DNA from: Dryas octopetala
Lineage: Eukaryota > Streptophyta > Magnoliopsida > Rosales > Rosaceae
Assembly (NCBI GenBank): GCA_963921425.1
Contig: OY992837.1
Coordinates: 18,864,630 to 18,928,629 of the forward strand
Reading direction: 5' to 3'
DNA length: 64,000 bases
Below, one piece after another: positions 32,079-43,056 of the stretch. A program made the translations under genes and the position numbers. A model generated the notes under the pieces. It saw only the letters and a program-made list of their open reading frames with translations, made no database searches and was not told the DNA's origin. How positions within the stretch are numbered: position 1 is the stretch's first letter; every line of letters starts with the position of its first letter.

Positions 32079-32820
32079 AACCATATGAATAACTTTCTTT
32101 TCGACGTAAATGTGGGTTGTCGATGACGAAGGATAACAACAATTGTAGGTTGCTACTGATGAACAGTGACAATTAACCGCATTATAAACGAGTGTTCCTA
32201 GTTTCGGCATCCAGCGTTTCAACGCTTGCCTTGAGCATTTGAATGTACTGACACCATAAACTTAATGTGGACGGACTTACCAGCCTATTTTCTAATTTGG
32301 ACTTCTTGAAAATGGATTTATGTTTGTTATTATTATTATTAATTTTTTTTTTATCAGGAAATCCCTAGAGTTGAGAAAGAGGAAGTGGGGCTGATCTTTG
32401 TTGAATATAGGCCTTCACTGGTCAGTGGGTGTGACCGTGCGAGTGTGTCTACTGTGAGCCTTGAAATTGACTATTATGAATCAAGATCATCACGTATTAT
32501 ATGCAAGCAAGTATGGAAGCAAGTACAAATTCGTGTTTCTCCTTTCTCGTTGGGTCCCGGCTGCTTAGGATTCGTCGTTGAGGGGCCGGCTGTGTTATGC
32601 CAATTCAAGAAAGAAAAGAAAAAACTGTGGGTCCCCCTTTTTTATATATTACACACTGTGAGTGTGTGGGCTGAATAAGTACCAAACTTACCCAAGGAGA
32701 CAAAATAGAATGTATTCCTTATTCCATTCTTTGCCTTCATATAATCTCCAACTCCAAGGACCCAAGCAGGAGAGCATCTTTTCTAATTATTATTATTATT
32801 TTTAATTTATATATATATAT
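32079..32820. other. Intergenic DNA, no gene seen
   Basis: A 97-codon open frame at 32385-32678 shows no family motif and is not supported. A TTATTATTATT run lies near 32785. Confidence 0.35.
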
Positions 32821-33222
32821 GAGGAGTGCTCTAAAACTAACTAGTTAGCAAGTTAATACGAAACTAACCATGCTTTTAGAACCACCACATAACTAATCTC
32901 ATAATCCGAACCGTCAATTATTTAGGTTATACTTTAAAGATCATCATTACAAAAAATCAACTAAATCGAAAATCATTTAGTCATTTAATTGAGATCAAAT
33001 AAATAGACGATCAATGTTTTCGATAACAGCATATAAATAGTTGTTGTTATAATCAAATGATTAAATGATTTCCGAATTTGGAGATTTTTTTACAGGAATG
33101 ATCTTTGAAATAGGGCCTAAAAAATAGACGGTTCGGATTTTGAGATTACATTGTGCGGTGGACCCAATATGGTGGTTAGCTTTGTATTAATTTACTAACT
33201 AGTTAGTTTTAGAGCATTCTTG
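32821..33222. mobile_element. Fold-back MITE A, about 402 bp, inserted in a TA repeat
   Basis: GAGTGCTCTAAAACTAACTA at the left and its inverse ending ...GAGCATTC at the right open inverted arms of about 180 bp meeting near 33020. The arms share CCGAACCGTC, AAAGATCAT and AAATCATTTA words. The flanks are (TA)n runs on both sides, consistent with a TA-rich target but preventing exact TSD definition. Confidence 0.78.
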
Positions 33223-33237
33223 TATATATATATATAC

Positions 33238-33636
33238 AGGCTCCTTCTATTGAGGTATACCTCAGCTTATTTATGTTGAGGTATACCCTATTAGGGCCCA
33301 CACGAGTCGTTTTGTGTCGATCCGAACCGTTCATTTTTTACATCTCCATTGATAGATCATCCTTACAAAAAATTAGCCAAATCGGAAATCATTTGTCTAT
33401 CTAACTTTGATCAAATAAATGGACGAACCAAATATTTTCGATGAAACCGTCCATTTGTTTTATCAAAGTTAGATAGGCAAATAATTTTCGATTTGACTAA
33501 TTTTTTGCAAGGAAGATCTATCAATGAAGATGATCCTTGCAAACTGTTCGGATCGACACAAAACAACTTGTGTAGGCCCCAACAAGGTCATACCTCAACA
33601 TAAATAAGTTGAGGTATACCTCAATAGAAGGAGCCT
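33238..33636. mobile_element. Fold-back MITE B, about 399 bp, nearly a full-length hairpin
   Basis: AGGCTCCTTCTATTGAGGTA at 33238 is mirrored at 33617-33636. Inverted similarity runs almost to the centre (about 33437) through ACCTCA.CTTATTTATGTTG, TTTTGTGTCGATCCGAAC, AGATCATCCTT and CTATCTAACTTTGAT. It is flanked by (TA)n on both sides and lies directly beside MITE A. It lacks coding capacity. Confidence 0.83.
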
Positions 33637-34160
33637 CTATATATATATATATATATAAAATGTATGTGTGTATGTATCTATGTATGTGATTCCGAAGTTT
33701 GTAGCTAGCTATGGGCGCTGGAGTCAACAGAATCTCTTCTTCCAAATTCTCCAAAAACAACCAGTTAAAACGCTCTTTGGTGTCTCCATCTGCACACTTT
33801 AATATATATAGATATAGATAACATCTCATTCAATTCATAGATCAACTAAGGAAGCAAAGCCTCTCATTTCATTTTATTAATTCAACATGCAGAACATTAG
33901 CAAGTGAAGAAACAGCGACTCCAGGAAGAAGCGGAAGGACAAGTAAAGATATGCAAATTCTAAGAATCTTCGACTGATCGAGGGTGAAGGTCTCACGACA
34001 ACAACCATAGTGGATTCCTCTCCTCTAAGTCACAGAAATTCTTCTCTAAAATCAGGGAATGAGATTCCCAGCTTTGCCATTGCCAAGAGGACAACGAATA
34101 CGAATGCACACAAAAAAAAAAAAATGTTTTAAAATAAAAACATAAAAAATAGAGTCCAAA
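33637..34160. other. Intergenic DNA, no gene seen
   Basis: It begins with a TA microsatellite. A small open frame on the minus strand here overlaps MITE B and is not supported. Confidence 0.35.
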
Positions 34161-34590
34161 TTATTTATAAAGTTTTATTACACTTTATCCACCTGAGCTT
34201 TGAGTTTGATCTCATTTAACCACCTAAAAAATTATATCAATTTACCACCTGAAGTAGATTAAAAATTTGTTGCAATGTACCACATCGGGCTCATTTCTTC
34301 TAAAATTCTATTAAAATTAATGGTGTTTTTGTCTTTTAAAGTCAGTTTTTCATTGTAGAAAACAGGTAAAGTATACAAAGTCTTTTTTTTTTTTTCTAAC
34401 AATATAAACTTGAAAATATCAAAACACCCTTATATTTAACCAAAGTTTAAACGGAATGAGCGATATGTGGCAGATTGTAACAAATTTTTAAATTAGGTGG
34501 TAAATTGACACAATTTTTGTTAAATATCGAAGTGAGATCGAGCTCAAAGTTCAAGTAGTAAAATGTAAAAAAACTTACTTATAAATTACA
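34161..34590. mobile_element. Fold-back MITE C, about 430 bp, diverged inverted arms
   Basis: Left-arm words TTTGAGTTTGATCTCA, TCAATTTACCACCT and AATTTGTT.CAAT.T.CCACAT are mirrored at the right by TGAGATCGAGCTCAAAG, AGGTGGTAAATTGA and ATGTGGCAGATTGTAACAAATT. The arms are about 190 bp, roughly 70-75% alike, so this copy is older than MITE B. No TSD could be fixed. Confidence 0.65.
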
Positions 34591-34867
34591 AGGCCTTGAG
34601 TCAAATATGAATTTTTTCTTTTTGACAAAATTGTATGTATGTACACCACTGTGCAGAGGAATTCAAATGGACCCACAAATTAGAAATACAATAATTAAGC
34701 AAGTAAAGTAGGTAGCATAAGTAGAGGTAGCTAGCAAGGACAATATCTCTTTTCAAGTCGCTGTGAATAACATTAATTGGATTGGCTCAGTTTTTTTCCC
34801 ATTAAGATTCCATACATATATGCCTCACAAGCTTCCCTCATGCCCCACCAATTTGCTTTACATTTGC

Positions 34868-34876
34868 TTTATAAAG
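34868..34876 (+). promoter_or_regulatory. Probable TATA box of the MYB-CC gene
   Basis: TTTATAAAG about 290 bp upstream of the start codon. Transcription would start around 34900 and give a leader of about 175 nt after splicing. Inferred from position and sequence only. Confidence 0.45.
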
Positions 34877-35069
34877 CCATGCTCATCACACCTTTGGTTT
34901 GTGAGAGAAATGCAAAATACAAAGCAGAAAACACTAGAGCAGCACTTACATAGCAGCCACAAATTCAAGTTCTAATCATTTATATTCTACTCATCAAAGA
35001 ATATAGGCTAGCAGAGCAGGTTGAATCAAGAGAAAGAGAAAGAGGCAGACACACATCCTCATCATCCAG

Positions 35070-35158
35070 GTAAGAACTAAACACAAGATATATAATTGGG
35101 TTTTAATTTGCAGCAATTTCACCTTGAAATGAGATTAACTGAAACCTACTTTGACAGA
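35070..35158 (+). other. Probable intron in the 5' leader of the MYB-CC gene
   Basis: CATCCAG/GTAAGAAC at 35069/35070 is a strong plant donor. CCTACTTTGACAG at 35158 is a good acceptor six bases before the first ATG. An alternative acceptor at 35113 would leave an intron too short for plants. Confidence 0.5.
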
Positions 35159-35163
35159 ATTAT

Positions 35164-37597
35164 ATGATGATGTACCATCATCACCACCAACACCAAGGAA
35201 AGAACATCCAGCACTCTTCAGCTTCTTCGCGGATGGCCGTCCCTCCTGAAGGACATTTGTTTCTGCAGGCAGCTGAAAATGGCCCTGGAGATTCAGGACT
35301 TGTCCTCTCAACTGATGCCAAGCCTAGACTCAAATGGACACCGGATCTCCACGAGCGCTTTATAGAAGCAGTTAACCAGCTAGGAGGAGCAGACAGTGAG
35401 TCTTATGTCATGACATCTATACTATATATGAGTCTTATGACATGACATCATGTTTACGAAAACTAGCTCCCACCTGATCACACCAATGTTATGCTTTCCA
35501 ATGCAGAGGCTACTCCAAAAACAGTAATGAAACTTATGGGGATTCCTGGCCTTACATTATACCACCTCAAGAGTCATCTTCAGGTATTAACAATCAAGTA
35601 TTTATTTCACTGTTTCATTTTCTTGATCTACAAGAAAGAAGGGGAAACCATCCTAATCCACAAAAAAAATTAAAGTTCACACCTTTCATTACAATTTTGG
35701 GGTCTGGGGGATAAGGGTTGGTTTTTCTTATTATGTAAGTGTGACCTACACATACTAAATATATACCAATTCCATTTTGCTTGTTTTGTCTAACAGAAGT
35801 ATAGGCTTAGCAAGAATATGCATGGACATGCTAATAGTGGGACCAGCAAAATTGGTAAGAAGACTAATCTGTTTAAGGTCCTCTTAGGATACTTTCCATT
35901 TACATGCAATTTGAGAATGAGAGAGTATTTTTTCTTGTTAATCTCTTCAAAGTATAAGATTTAACTCAATGTTTGGGCAATTAATGGTATTGTATAGGTA
36001 CAGTTGCAGTGGCAGGAGAGAGAATATCTGAAGTAAATGGAACTCATATGAACAATATGAACATTGGTCCGCAATTAAATAAGTAAGAACAATATAAGTG
36101 AATTCTCTTATAAACTATCCACATTAAGATTTACACTAACTTAGGGAATTCTCAATTCCAGAGGATTACATATAAGTGAAACACTACAGATGCAAATCGA
36201 AGTGCAGAGAAGGCTACATGAGCAGCTCGAGGTAAGGCACACTTTTAAACTGTTGATAGAGAAAAACCCGGAATAAAATGCATTTTCTGCTTTTATTATT
36301 TTTTTTTTAAACATCAGTAGTAATTAAATATGTTCAAATTTCATTGATTACATGGAAAGAGGTGTACCAACTGTGATAGGGAAAATGGAAATTGAGGAGT
36401 TCATAATTTGCAAACTTTCAGTAGATGCACTAATTTGGGAAGGAAAAGCATCTCTACACCAGAAAAGTTGAATTATGCACACCATAATTTTTATTGTAAT
36501 TGATACACATGGTTGCATTTAGTATTGATACAGAGTTGCATTTAATATAGATGAAGTGAAAATATGTACATGCAAAGAACTCGAAGGAGAAGAGCCAAGA
36601 AGGCATTAAAACATAAATAATGGCAAGAGTCATACTTCATATAATAAACAAACAAGCTGATCAACTTGTATCACTAGAGGAAAGAAACTTGCTCAATAGT
36701 CTTGATAATTTCAGTACTGTCATATTTGCATTATCTATTCTGTTGCAGCATGTCTTTTCAATTAATTTTGTATCATTGTGAACTTATATATATAGCAGCA
36801 TTCTGATGATTTGTTGTGAACCAAACCAGGTTCAGAGACACTTGCAACTTCGTATTGAGGCTCAAGGAAAATACCTACAGGCAGTGCTGGAAAAAGCCCA
36901 GGAGACACTAGGAAGACAGAACTTAGGGACAGTGGGACTTGAAGCTGCCAAAGTTCAACTCTCTGAACTGGTGTGCAAGGTATCCACCCAATGCTTGAAC
37001 TCTGCCTTTACAGAGCTGAAAGAACTACAGGGATTGTGCCCCCAGCAAACACAAACAACCCAGCCCACTGATTGCTCAATGGACAGCTGTCTCACCTCCT
37101 GTGAAGGATCTAAGAAGGACCAAGAGATACACAACAGTGGGATGGGGCTAAGAGCTAGCTATAATGGCAGACCACTATTGGAAGCAAAAGAGATTGCAGA
37201 AGAGCCCATGCTACAACAGAAGACTCAACTTAAGTGGTGTGAGGACCTGAAAGAGAATAACATGTTTCTTTCCTCAACAAGCAAGGATGCAGAGAAAAGA
37301 ATGTTTTCTGTAGAAAGAAGGTCTAGTGACTTATCCATGAGCATTGGACTTCAACAAGAAAAATGGATTGATGGAAATGGCAACTCTGACAAAAGATTTA
37401 AAGGAAGAAACAAAGATGACAGCTTTCTAGACTGTACAAACAACAGGGCTGATTCCGCTAAAGTAGACAGTGAGAAAGTTTCTCAAGACTATAGACTGCC
37501 CTACTTTGCAGCAAGACTCGACCTAAATGCCCATGATGATAATGATGCTTCTTCAAGTTGCAAACAGTTTGACTTGAATGGTTTTAGCTGGAGTTAA
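35164..37597 (+). CDS. MYR1/MYR2-like: MYB-CC (G2-like/PHR1-type) transcription factor, MYR1/MYR2-like, six exons
   Basis: Exons by GT-AG borders: 35164-35395, 35507-35583, 35797-35854, 35998-36082, 36162-36231 and 36830-37597. Phases agree and give 429 residues. Start: first of three ATGs in a row. A His-rich N-terminus precedes the MYB/SANT-like domain (about 52-105: PRLKWTPDLHERFIEAVNQL, then TPKTVMKLMGIPGLTLYHLK, SHLQKYRLSK). The coiled-coil domain (about 139-185) has LHEQLEVQRHLQLRIEAQGK spanning an exon join. The C-terminus ends FDLNGFSWS, as I recall for Arabidopsis MYR1/MYR2. That group belongs to the PHR1-like family. MYR1 and MYR2 are nuclear DNA-binding factors reported to delay flowering redundantly; PHR1 relatives bind P1BS sites. 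No lesion was found. Which paralogue this is cannot be told. Confidence 0.92.
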
Positions 37598-38140
37598 GAG
37601 GGTTCACAGAAAGTGAAGGGATAAAAGAATATACTGCAATTTCAGTTTCATACCAAAGGATAGACAGCATTGTAGCATGCCTCTCTGTTCAGGCAGTTGG
37701 CCAGGAAAGAAATTGTTCAATCTGAATGCAATAAGTTGCAGGACAAAGCTAGAATGCATTTAGAACTACATAGCAAGTAGCTCAGGCAGGATGTGATATC
37801 TTATATATGATTGAGAGTTCCAAGATTACAAGCAGAAGAAAAAATTCTTGATGAAGATGGCTTATGCAAATTTAACTCAAAACTTGTGCATCAACACATA
37901 AGAAATGAAATTCACATGTTTCAGATGGAGTGAAAAATGGATTGGACATACAGAGCTTCTAGCTAGTTTTGTAATTCATCATTCATGGGGAAAAAGGGAA
38001 CAACCCAACATTGAATAATTACTTATTCATTTCTGGTTTATTAATTTTGTAGAAACTTGTAACAAATTTTTTTAAAAAAACTCCATTAGCATGTCAAGTG
38101 CGGGAAAAATATAAAAACTTTAAAGCAAGATAAAAGAAAC
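37598..38140 (+). other. 3' UTR and short intergenic spacer of the MYB-CC gene
   Basis: No further gene. The transcript probably ends within the first few hundred bases (AATGCAATAAG near 37725 is a weak polyadenylation-like signal). The Tat retroelement starts only about 550 bp after the stop codon. Confidence 0.4.
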
Positions 38141-38145
38141 AGAAA
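38141..38145. repeat. Target-site duplication AGAAA (left of Tat element)
   Basis: Matched by AGAAA at 60422-60426. Confidence 0.88.
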
Positions 38146-38176
38146 TGTTTGTGGGAAAATCCACATCGATCCGAAT

Positions 38177-38249
38177 AGTCAATCACAGCTCGACACGTGG
38201 TTGGTCAACATCCACCTCGGAGTTGACTCTCAGTGGTCAAACTTTGACC
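38177..38249 (+). promoter_or_regulatory. W-box and G-box cluster in the Tat LTR
   Basis: Five TTGAC[C/T] words (38177, 38203, 38235 on the minus strand; 38223, 38244 on the plus strand) and one CACGTG at 38194 lie within 73 bp. W-boxes are WRKY factor sites and CACGTG is a bZIP/bHLH site. Function is inferred. Confidence 0.55.
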
Positions 38250-38840
38250 CCCACGTCATCATCACTCAGCATCGCCTCTGCCAGCTCGGACCGGATCTCC
38301 ACACCGGGCCCTCCATGTTTGGTCCGAGCCGAACCGATGATCTTCTAAGGGATCGAGTGTCCATCTCCCCACAATCATCCCGGTTCGGCTCGGCTCGGCA
38401 CAGGAGATGGTCTCCTTCGAGTTCTGGCGTCGACCAGTTAGGGCTCGGGAAGACCCCAATCTATGGGACCGGCTCGGCCTGGAATCCCATATCCGATCCG
38501 ACCACACATGGATTTCGTGTCTTCGCATGAGAACATGCGTTCGTATCGGCTCGGCTCGGCTCTCCGCCGCCATTCCCAGGAAGATCACGCTGGGACGAAC
38601 CGCCTCACTTGAATGCACCTGACACAATCTTCTGACAGATAGAATATCAGGCTTGCATTCATGACTACTGGAGCAGTCTGCCTGAACCTTCCAACCTTGC
38701 ATTTAATGGGGCATTCAATGCAGCATTGAATGCTGAGGAAGCAAGCAGCTGAGCATGCGACTAGGTCTGACCAGGTGCGTGGGTCTCTGGCAACCATTCA
38801 TCCACATGCAGGTATCTTACTCATTAAGGTTTCCTTTGCT

Positions 38841-38850
38841 TATATATATC
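38841..38850 (+). promoter_or_regulatory. TATA box of the Tat LTR
   Basis: CTTATATATATCAACCC, about 360 bp before the LTR end; the same sequence recurs near 60057 in the 3' LTR. Confidence 0.6.
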
Positions 38851-39206
38851 AACCCATAGGTGCAAAACCACTACTACGCATCTACACACAAAAACACTTA
38901 CACAAAATTTCCACTCACCAAAGAGTTTACCCAACTTGCTGAGAATAACCCAGAACATTTGCCTTGTTCTTCCTATTCTCCCAAGTTCATCCTCTTTTCT
39001 TCCTCATCCACCATCAGACACCATCGCTGATTTCATCATCGGAGTGTGTTTGGCTGGTACCACACCGGTCCATCTCCTCTGATATTGTTTCTTTTGTAGG
39101 AAGATCTCAACCAACATCCACTTCATCATCCAGCAAAGCACCTGATCAGCCAGATCAGCTTATCTAAGTTGTTGCATCTACCTTACGAGAATTTGCATCA
39201 ACAGAT

Positions 39207-39224
39207 TGGCGCCGTCTGTGGGAA
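39207..39224 (+). promoter_or_regulatory. Tat element primer-binding site
   Basis: TGGCGCCGTCTGTGGGAA starts three bases after the 5' LTR. This motif is typical of Tat-lineage elements. The tRNA partner was not verified. Confidence 0.75.
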
Positions 39225-39285
39225 TTGACTTCAGCCGTTGTGTTCACCACCGCAAGCGCTAAGCTCTTCCTTCACGTGAGTCATC

Positions 39286-42200
39286 ATGACTACCATCTTT
39301 CGGGACACTAGCTCTTCCTCAGGAACATCTCAGAATGATGAACAACATCAGCCTGAGACGCCTGAGAAAACGAGGGGAGCACAACTCCCCAGGACATCAA
39401 AGTCCAAAGGTCCCTCGAAAATCCGAGCTGCCCATAAACTCCTTAAGGAGAGCCGGCGACATCTAGCCGCAGAGAATGCACTCCTGAAGCAGAATAATGA
39501 GCTGCTTGCAAAACAGGCCGAGCTGGCAGGCGAACTTGCACGCCATCGTGCTCAGCTCGAGAACAGTGGGGGATCGGGCTTCCGATCGCGTCGGACCCGA
39601 ACCGAGCAGGAGGTCCTTTCACCATCTCCTTCTCGGCAAAGTACTCCTGCCGAGCCGAACGACCAGACCGATCGGCAGGACTCGCATCACGTCTTCCCGG
39701 GCTTCGAGGACATGCCCCCGGCCGAACAGGCCGAGTGCCTGAACGCCCACCGTCTTCTTCAGCAAAAACGGGCGGCTTTCGGGAAGCGTGCCCCCAAGAA
39801 TTCGAGCGGAGACCGTGCCGACCCGAATACAAACCAACGACCCCCGGCCCAATCCAGATTAGGAGCCAACAGTCCAGCCGGCTCGGCCGAAACCAGGGTC
39901 CCGATTGGGGATAGGCTCGGCCCCATCACCAGCCAGGATCCTTCCCCATCAGGAGCTCACTCAGGGAGACGGTCGGTGAGCGACCGACTGGGATCGACTA
40001 TGATCATGTCGGATCGACGACCGGTGAGCGAGAGGATCACTCGCCAGCCGGTGAGTGAGAGACTCGGTAACCAGGCCGAATGCTCAGGGGAAAATGCGGC
40101 CGAGCCGACCCCGCCCGATGTGGAAAATCTTGTCCGGACTCTGGTCCAGGACCAAATCCGGAGCGTCCACGATCGGCTCGGCCACGTCGAGGTCTCCAGG
40201 GGGTACACCGGTAGGGCCGACCACGGAGAGGAACTCCCCCTCCCGTACACCAGCAGAATCCTGGATGCTGAGGTCTCCCGCGACACCAAACCCCCCAAGA
40301 TGGATCAGTACGATGGGACCAAGGATCCCTACGACCATCTTGACAGCTTCAGATATGCCATGGAGGCCCGCCAGGCATCTGAAGCCACGAAGTGCAGAAT
40401 CTTCCCTTCGACCTTGAAGGGCTCGGCTCGGGGATGGTTCCGAACTCTCCAACCGAACTCCATCGACTCCTTCTCCGACCTCCGAAGGGCCTTCCTGGCG
40501 AGATATCGGGTTGTATCCGAACGACTCTACAACTTGAACGATATGTCGCTTGTTAAGCAGCAGGAAGGGGAGAGCCTCAAGGCCTACCTGATTCGCTTCA
40601 ACATCGAGTATACGAAGTGTGACGATTGCGACGATAGGTCAGCTAAGAACGCCCTCATGCAAGGTCTGCACGCCGGGGGACTCCGCTCCCACCTAATGAG
40701 GAATCCTCCCTCCACTTACGATGAGCTCTCTGCCGAAGCCACTAAGTGGGCGAGGGCTGAGGAGTGGGATGCTCAGGTGGAGGCCCTGAATCCCAGGCCG
40801 ACCTCGGCCAAGAGGAAGGAGGGAGAGGTCGCAACTCCCAAACCCCAGGTCCAATCCAAGAAGACCAGGACCGAGGAGCCACGCCAACTTTTGGGCAAGG
40901 GACCCAAATTTGTCCAGTACACGGAGTATACTCCCCTCAACGCTGGTCTGGAGACGATCTATTCCAAGATCAAAGACCAACTCCCGGCTGCCAGGGAGAT
41001 CAAGGGACCACCCCCAGACAAAATCAAGGAGGGCGTCTTCTGCAAGTACCACTCCAATCACGGCCACGTCACGGGTGATTGCTACGCCCTCCGCGACGGA
41101 ATTGAGACTCTTGCCCGGGCGGGTAAGATCAACCAATTCCTGGCCGGCGGGCCTAGGGTACCCAAGGCCGCGCTGAAGAAGCCCACCAACACCATCGAGG
41201 TCCAGGATGCTGCAATCGGATCGATCGGCGGAGGGCCAACCTTCGTGGGAAGCTCTAACCGATCCCATAAAGAGTATGTCAGGCAAGCGGCTCAAGCTCA
41301 CGAGTCCCTGTCGATCCAGGCAGGTCAGCCCAGCACTTCCAAAAGACAGCGGAAGGACTGGGCGCCGGTCACCTTTGAGCCGAACGAGGCAAACGAGATC
41401 ATCTTCCCCCACTATGATCCGGTCGTCATAGTGGCTGAGGTGGCCGGGACAACCATCGCGCGCTCCTTCGTCGATGGAGGGAGCTCAGTCAACATCCTCT
41501 ACCACTCTGCGTTCGCGCAGATGGGCATCGGCGAGGATAAGCTGGAGACCGATACACCTGCCTTGGTCGGATTCGGGGGAGAAGTGGTTCAGCCCCTCGG
41601 ACACATTTACCTTCCCCTTTCGCTCGGGAAGGGACCGATCAAGAAGACCTGCATGACGTACTTCATTGTCGTCAAGCGGCCGTCAGCCTACAACATCATT
41701 CTGGGCAGACCGGCTCTGGTCGACCTTGACTGCATCGTCCATTATGCCAACCTCCTCATCAAATGTCCGGTGGGCGACGACTGCATTGTCATCCAGGGGG
41801 ATCAGTGCTCGGCTCGGTCTTGCTACGCCGCTTCGATCAAGCAGAAAGGTCAGCTGCCGAACTCGCAGGAACTCGACTCCATCGCTGATTCGGGCAGGTG
41901 GCCGAGGGCGGAGACATTCGATTTCACTTCCGAGCCGAACCCAGAATCTCGGCCCCTTCCCGCCGAGGCCTGGGAGGAAGTGCCGATCTCGGCCGAGACA
42001 CCGGATCGGCTCGTCCGAGTGGGGACTCAGATCAGCCCCGAGCAACGTTCTGCCATCATTGACTTCCTCCGTGCCAATGCGGAAGTGTTCGCCTGGTCTT
42101 ACGATGACATGCCAGGCATATCGTCTGACGTGATCACCCACAGGCTGAACACCGATCCGGGATGCAAACCGGTCCGTCAGAAGAGGAGGTCATACGATCC

Positions 42201-43056
42201 GGTCCGATACGCCGCCATGGCTGAAGAGGTAACCAAGTTGCAAAACAACGGGTTCATCCGGGAGGTCAATTATCCCGACTGGCTTGCCAACGTGGTCATG
42301 GTGAAGAAGAACAACGGAAAGTGGAGGATGTGCGTGGACTTCACCGATCTGAACAGGGCTTGTCCCAAGGATAGTTTTCCCTTGCCCAGAATAGATCAGC
42401 TCGTCGATGCAACGGCAGGACATCAGCTCCTCAGCTTCATGGACGCCTACTCTGGATACAACCAGATCCTGATGCATAAGTCCGACCAGGAAGGCACATC
42501 TTTCATAACGGATCGCGGCATGTACTGTTACAAGGTCATGCCCTTCGGACTCAAAAACGCCGGAGCCACCTACCAAAGGCTGGTCAACCACATGTTCAGA
42601 TCTTCCATCGGCAAATCCGTAGAGGTTTACGTGGATGACATGCTGGTCAAAAGCATCAAGGCGGACGATCACGTCAAGGACCTCTCAGACATGTTCGGAG
42701 TCCTAAAAGAGTATCAGATGCGGCTGAACCCAGCCAAATGTGTCTTTGGAGTTCGGTCCGGCAAGTTCCTTGGCTACCTGGTCAGCCAACGGGGGATTGA
42801 GGCCAACCCGGAGAAGATCCAGGCCTTGATCAACATGAAGTCTCCAAGGACACGCAAGGAAATCCAGAGTCTGACTGGAAGAGTCGCCGCCCTGAACCAG
42901 TTCATCTCGAAGTCCACTGACCGGTGCCTCCCTTTCTTCAAAGCCTTAAGGGGAGCAGGGAAGAGCATAGAATGGACCCCCCAATGCGAGCAGGCCTTTC
43001 AAGATCTGAAAAGGCACATGGGGGAACCTCCCATCTTATCCAAACCAGAGGAAGGT
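39286..43056 (+). CDS. Tat Gag-Pol, first part (gag, protease, RT), cut by the nested insertion
   Basis: One frame from ATG 39286, 1257 codons to the insertion point at 43056. Residues 20-105: low-complexity and coiled-coil (LLKQNNELLAKQAELAGELA). About 365-430: capsid-like Gag domain (LKGSARGWFRTL, FLARYRVVSERL). About 586: CKYHSNHGHVTGDC zinc-knuckle motif. About 727: retroviral-type protease with DGGSS. From about 962: RT with KNNGKWRMCVDFTDLNRACP, MPFGLKNAGATYQRLV and YVDD (residue 1115). It ends in FFKALRGAG and the start of RNase H. The frame runs on for 15 codons into the nested LTR. Apart from that insertion I see no lesion. The product would package RNA and copy it in cytoplasmic particles. 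Confidence 0.93.
43052..43056. repeat. Target-site duplication AAGGT (left of inner element)
   Basis: Matched by AAGGT at 53144-53148. It is part of the Tat pol sequence that was duplicated. Confidence 0.92.

Larger units (their letters stand above)
38146..39203 (+). repeat. Tat element 5' LTR (1058 bp)
   Basis: It starts TGTTTGTGGGAAAATCC and ends TTTGCATCAACA. It has a W-box/G-box cluster at 38177-38249 and a TATA box at 38841. Compared with the 3' LTR I see two substitutions (near 38251 and 39114) and five one-base indels, all in homopolymer runs. Confidence 0.92.

Noticed and set aside
32385..32678. 97-residue frame as a possible host gene
   Set aside because: No family motif, no neighbouring exons, and isolated in AT-rich intergenic DNA.
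40693..41412. 239-residue antisense frame in the Tat gag region
   Set aside because: It is a shadow of the GC-rich gag-pol frame. No splice sites, family motif or independent support, unlike the antisense gene at 56316-58709.
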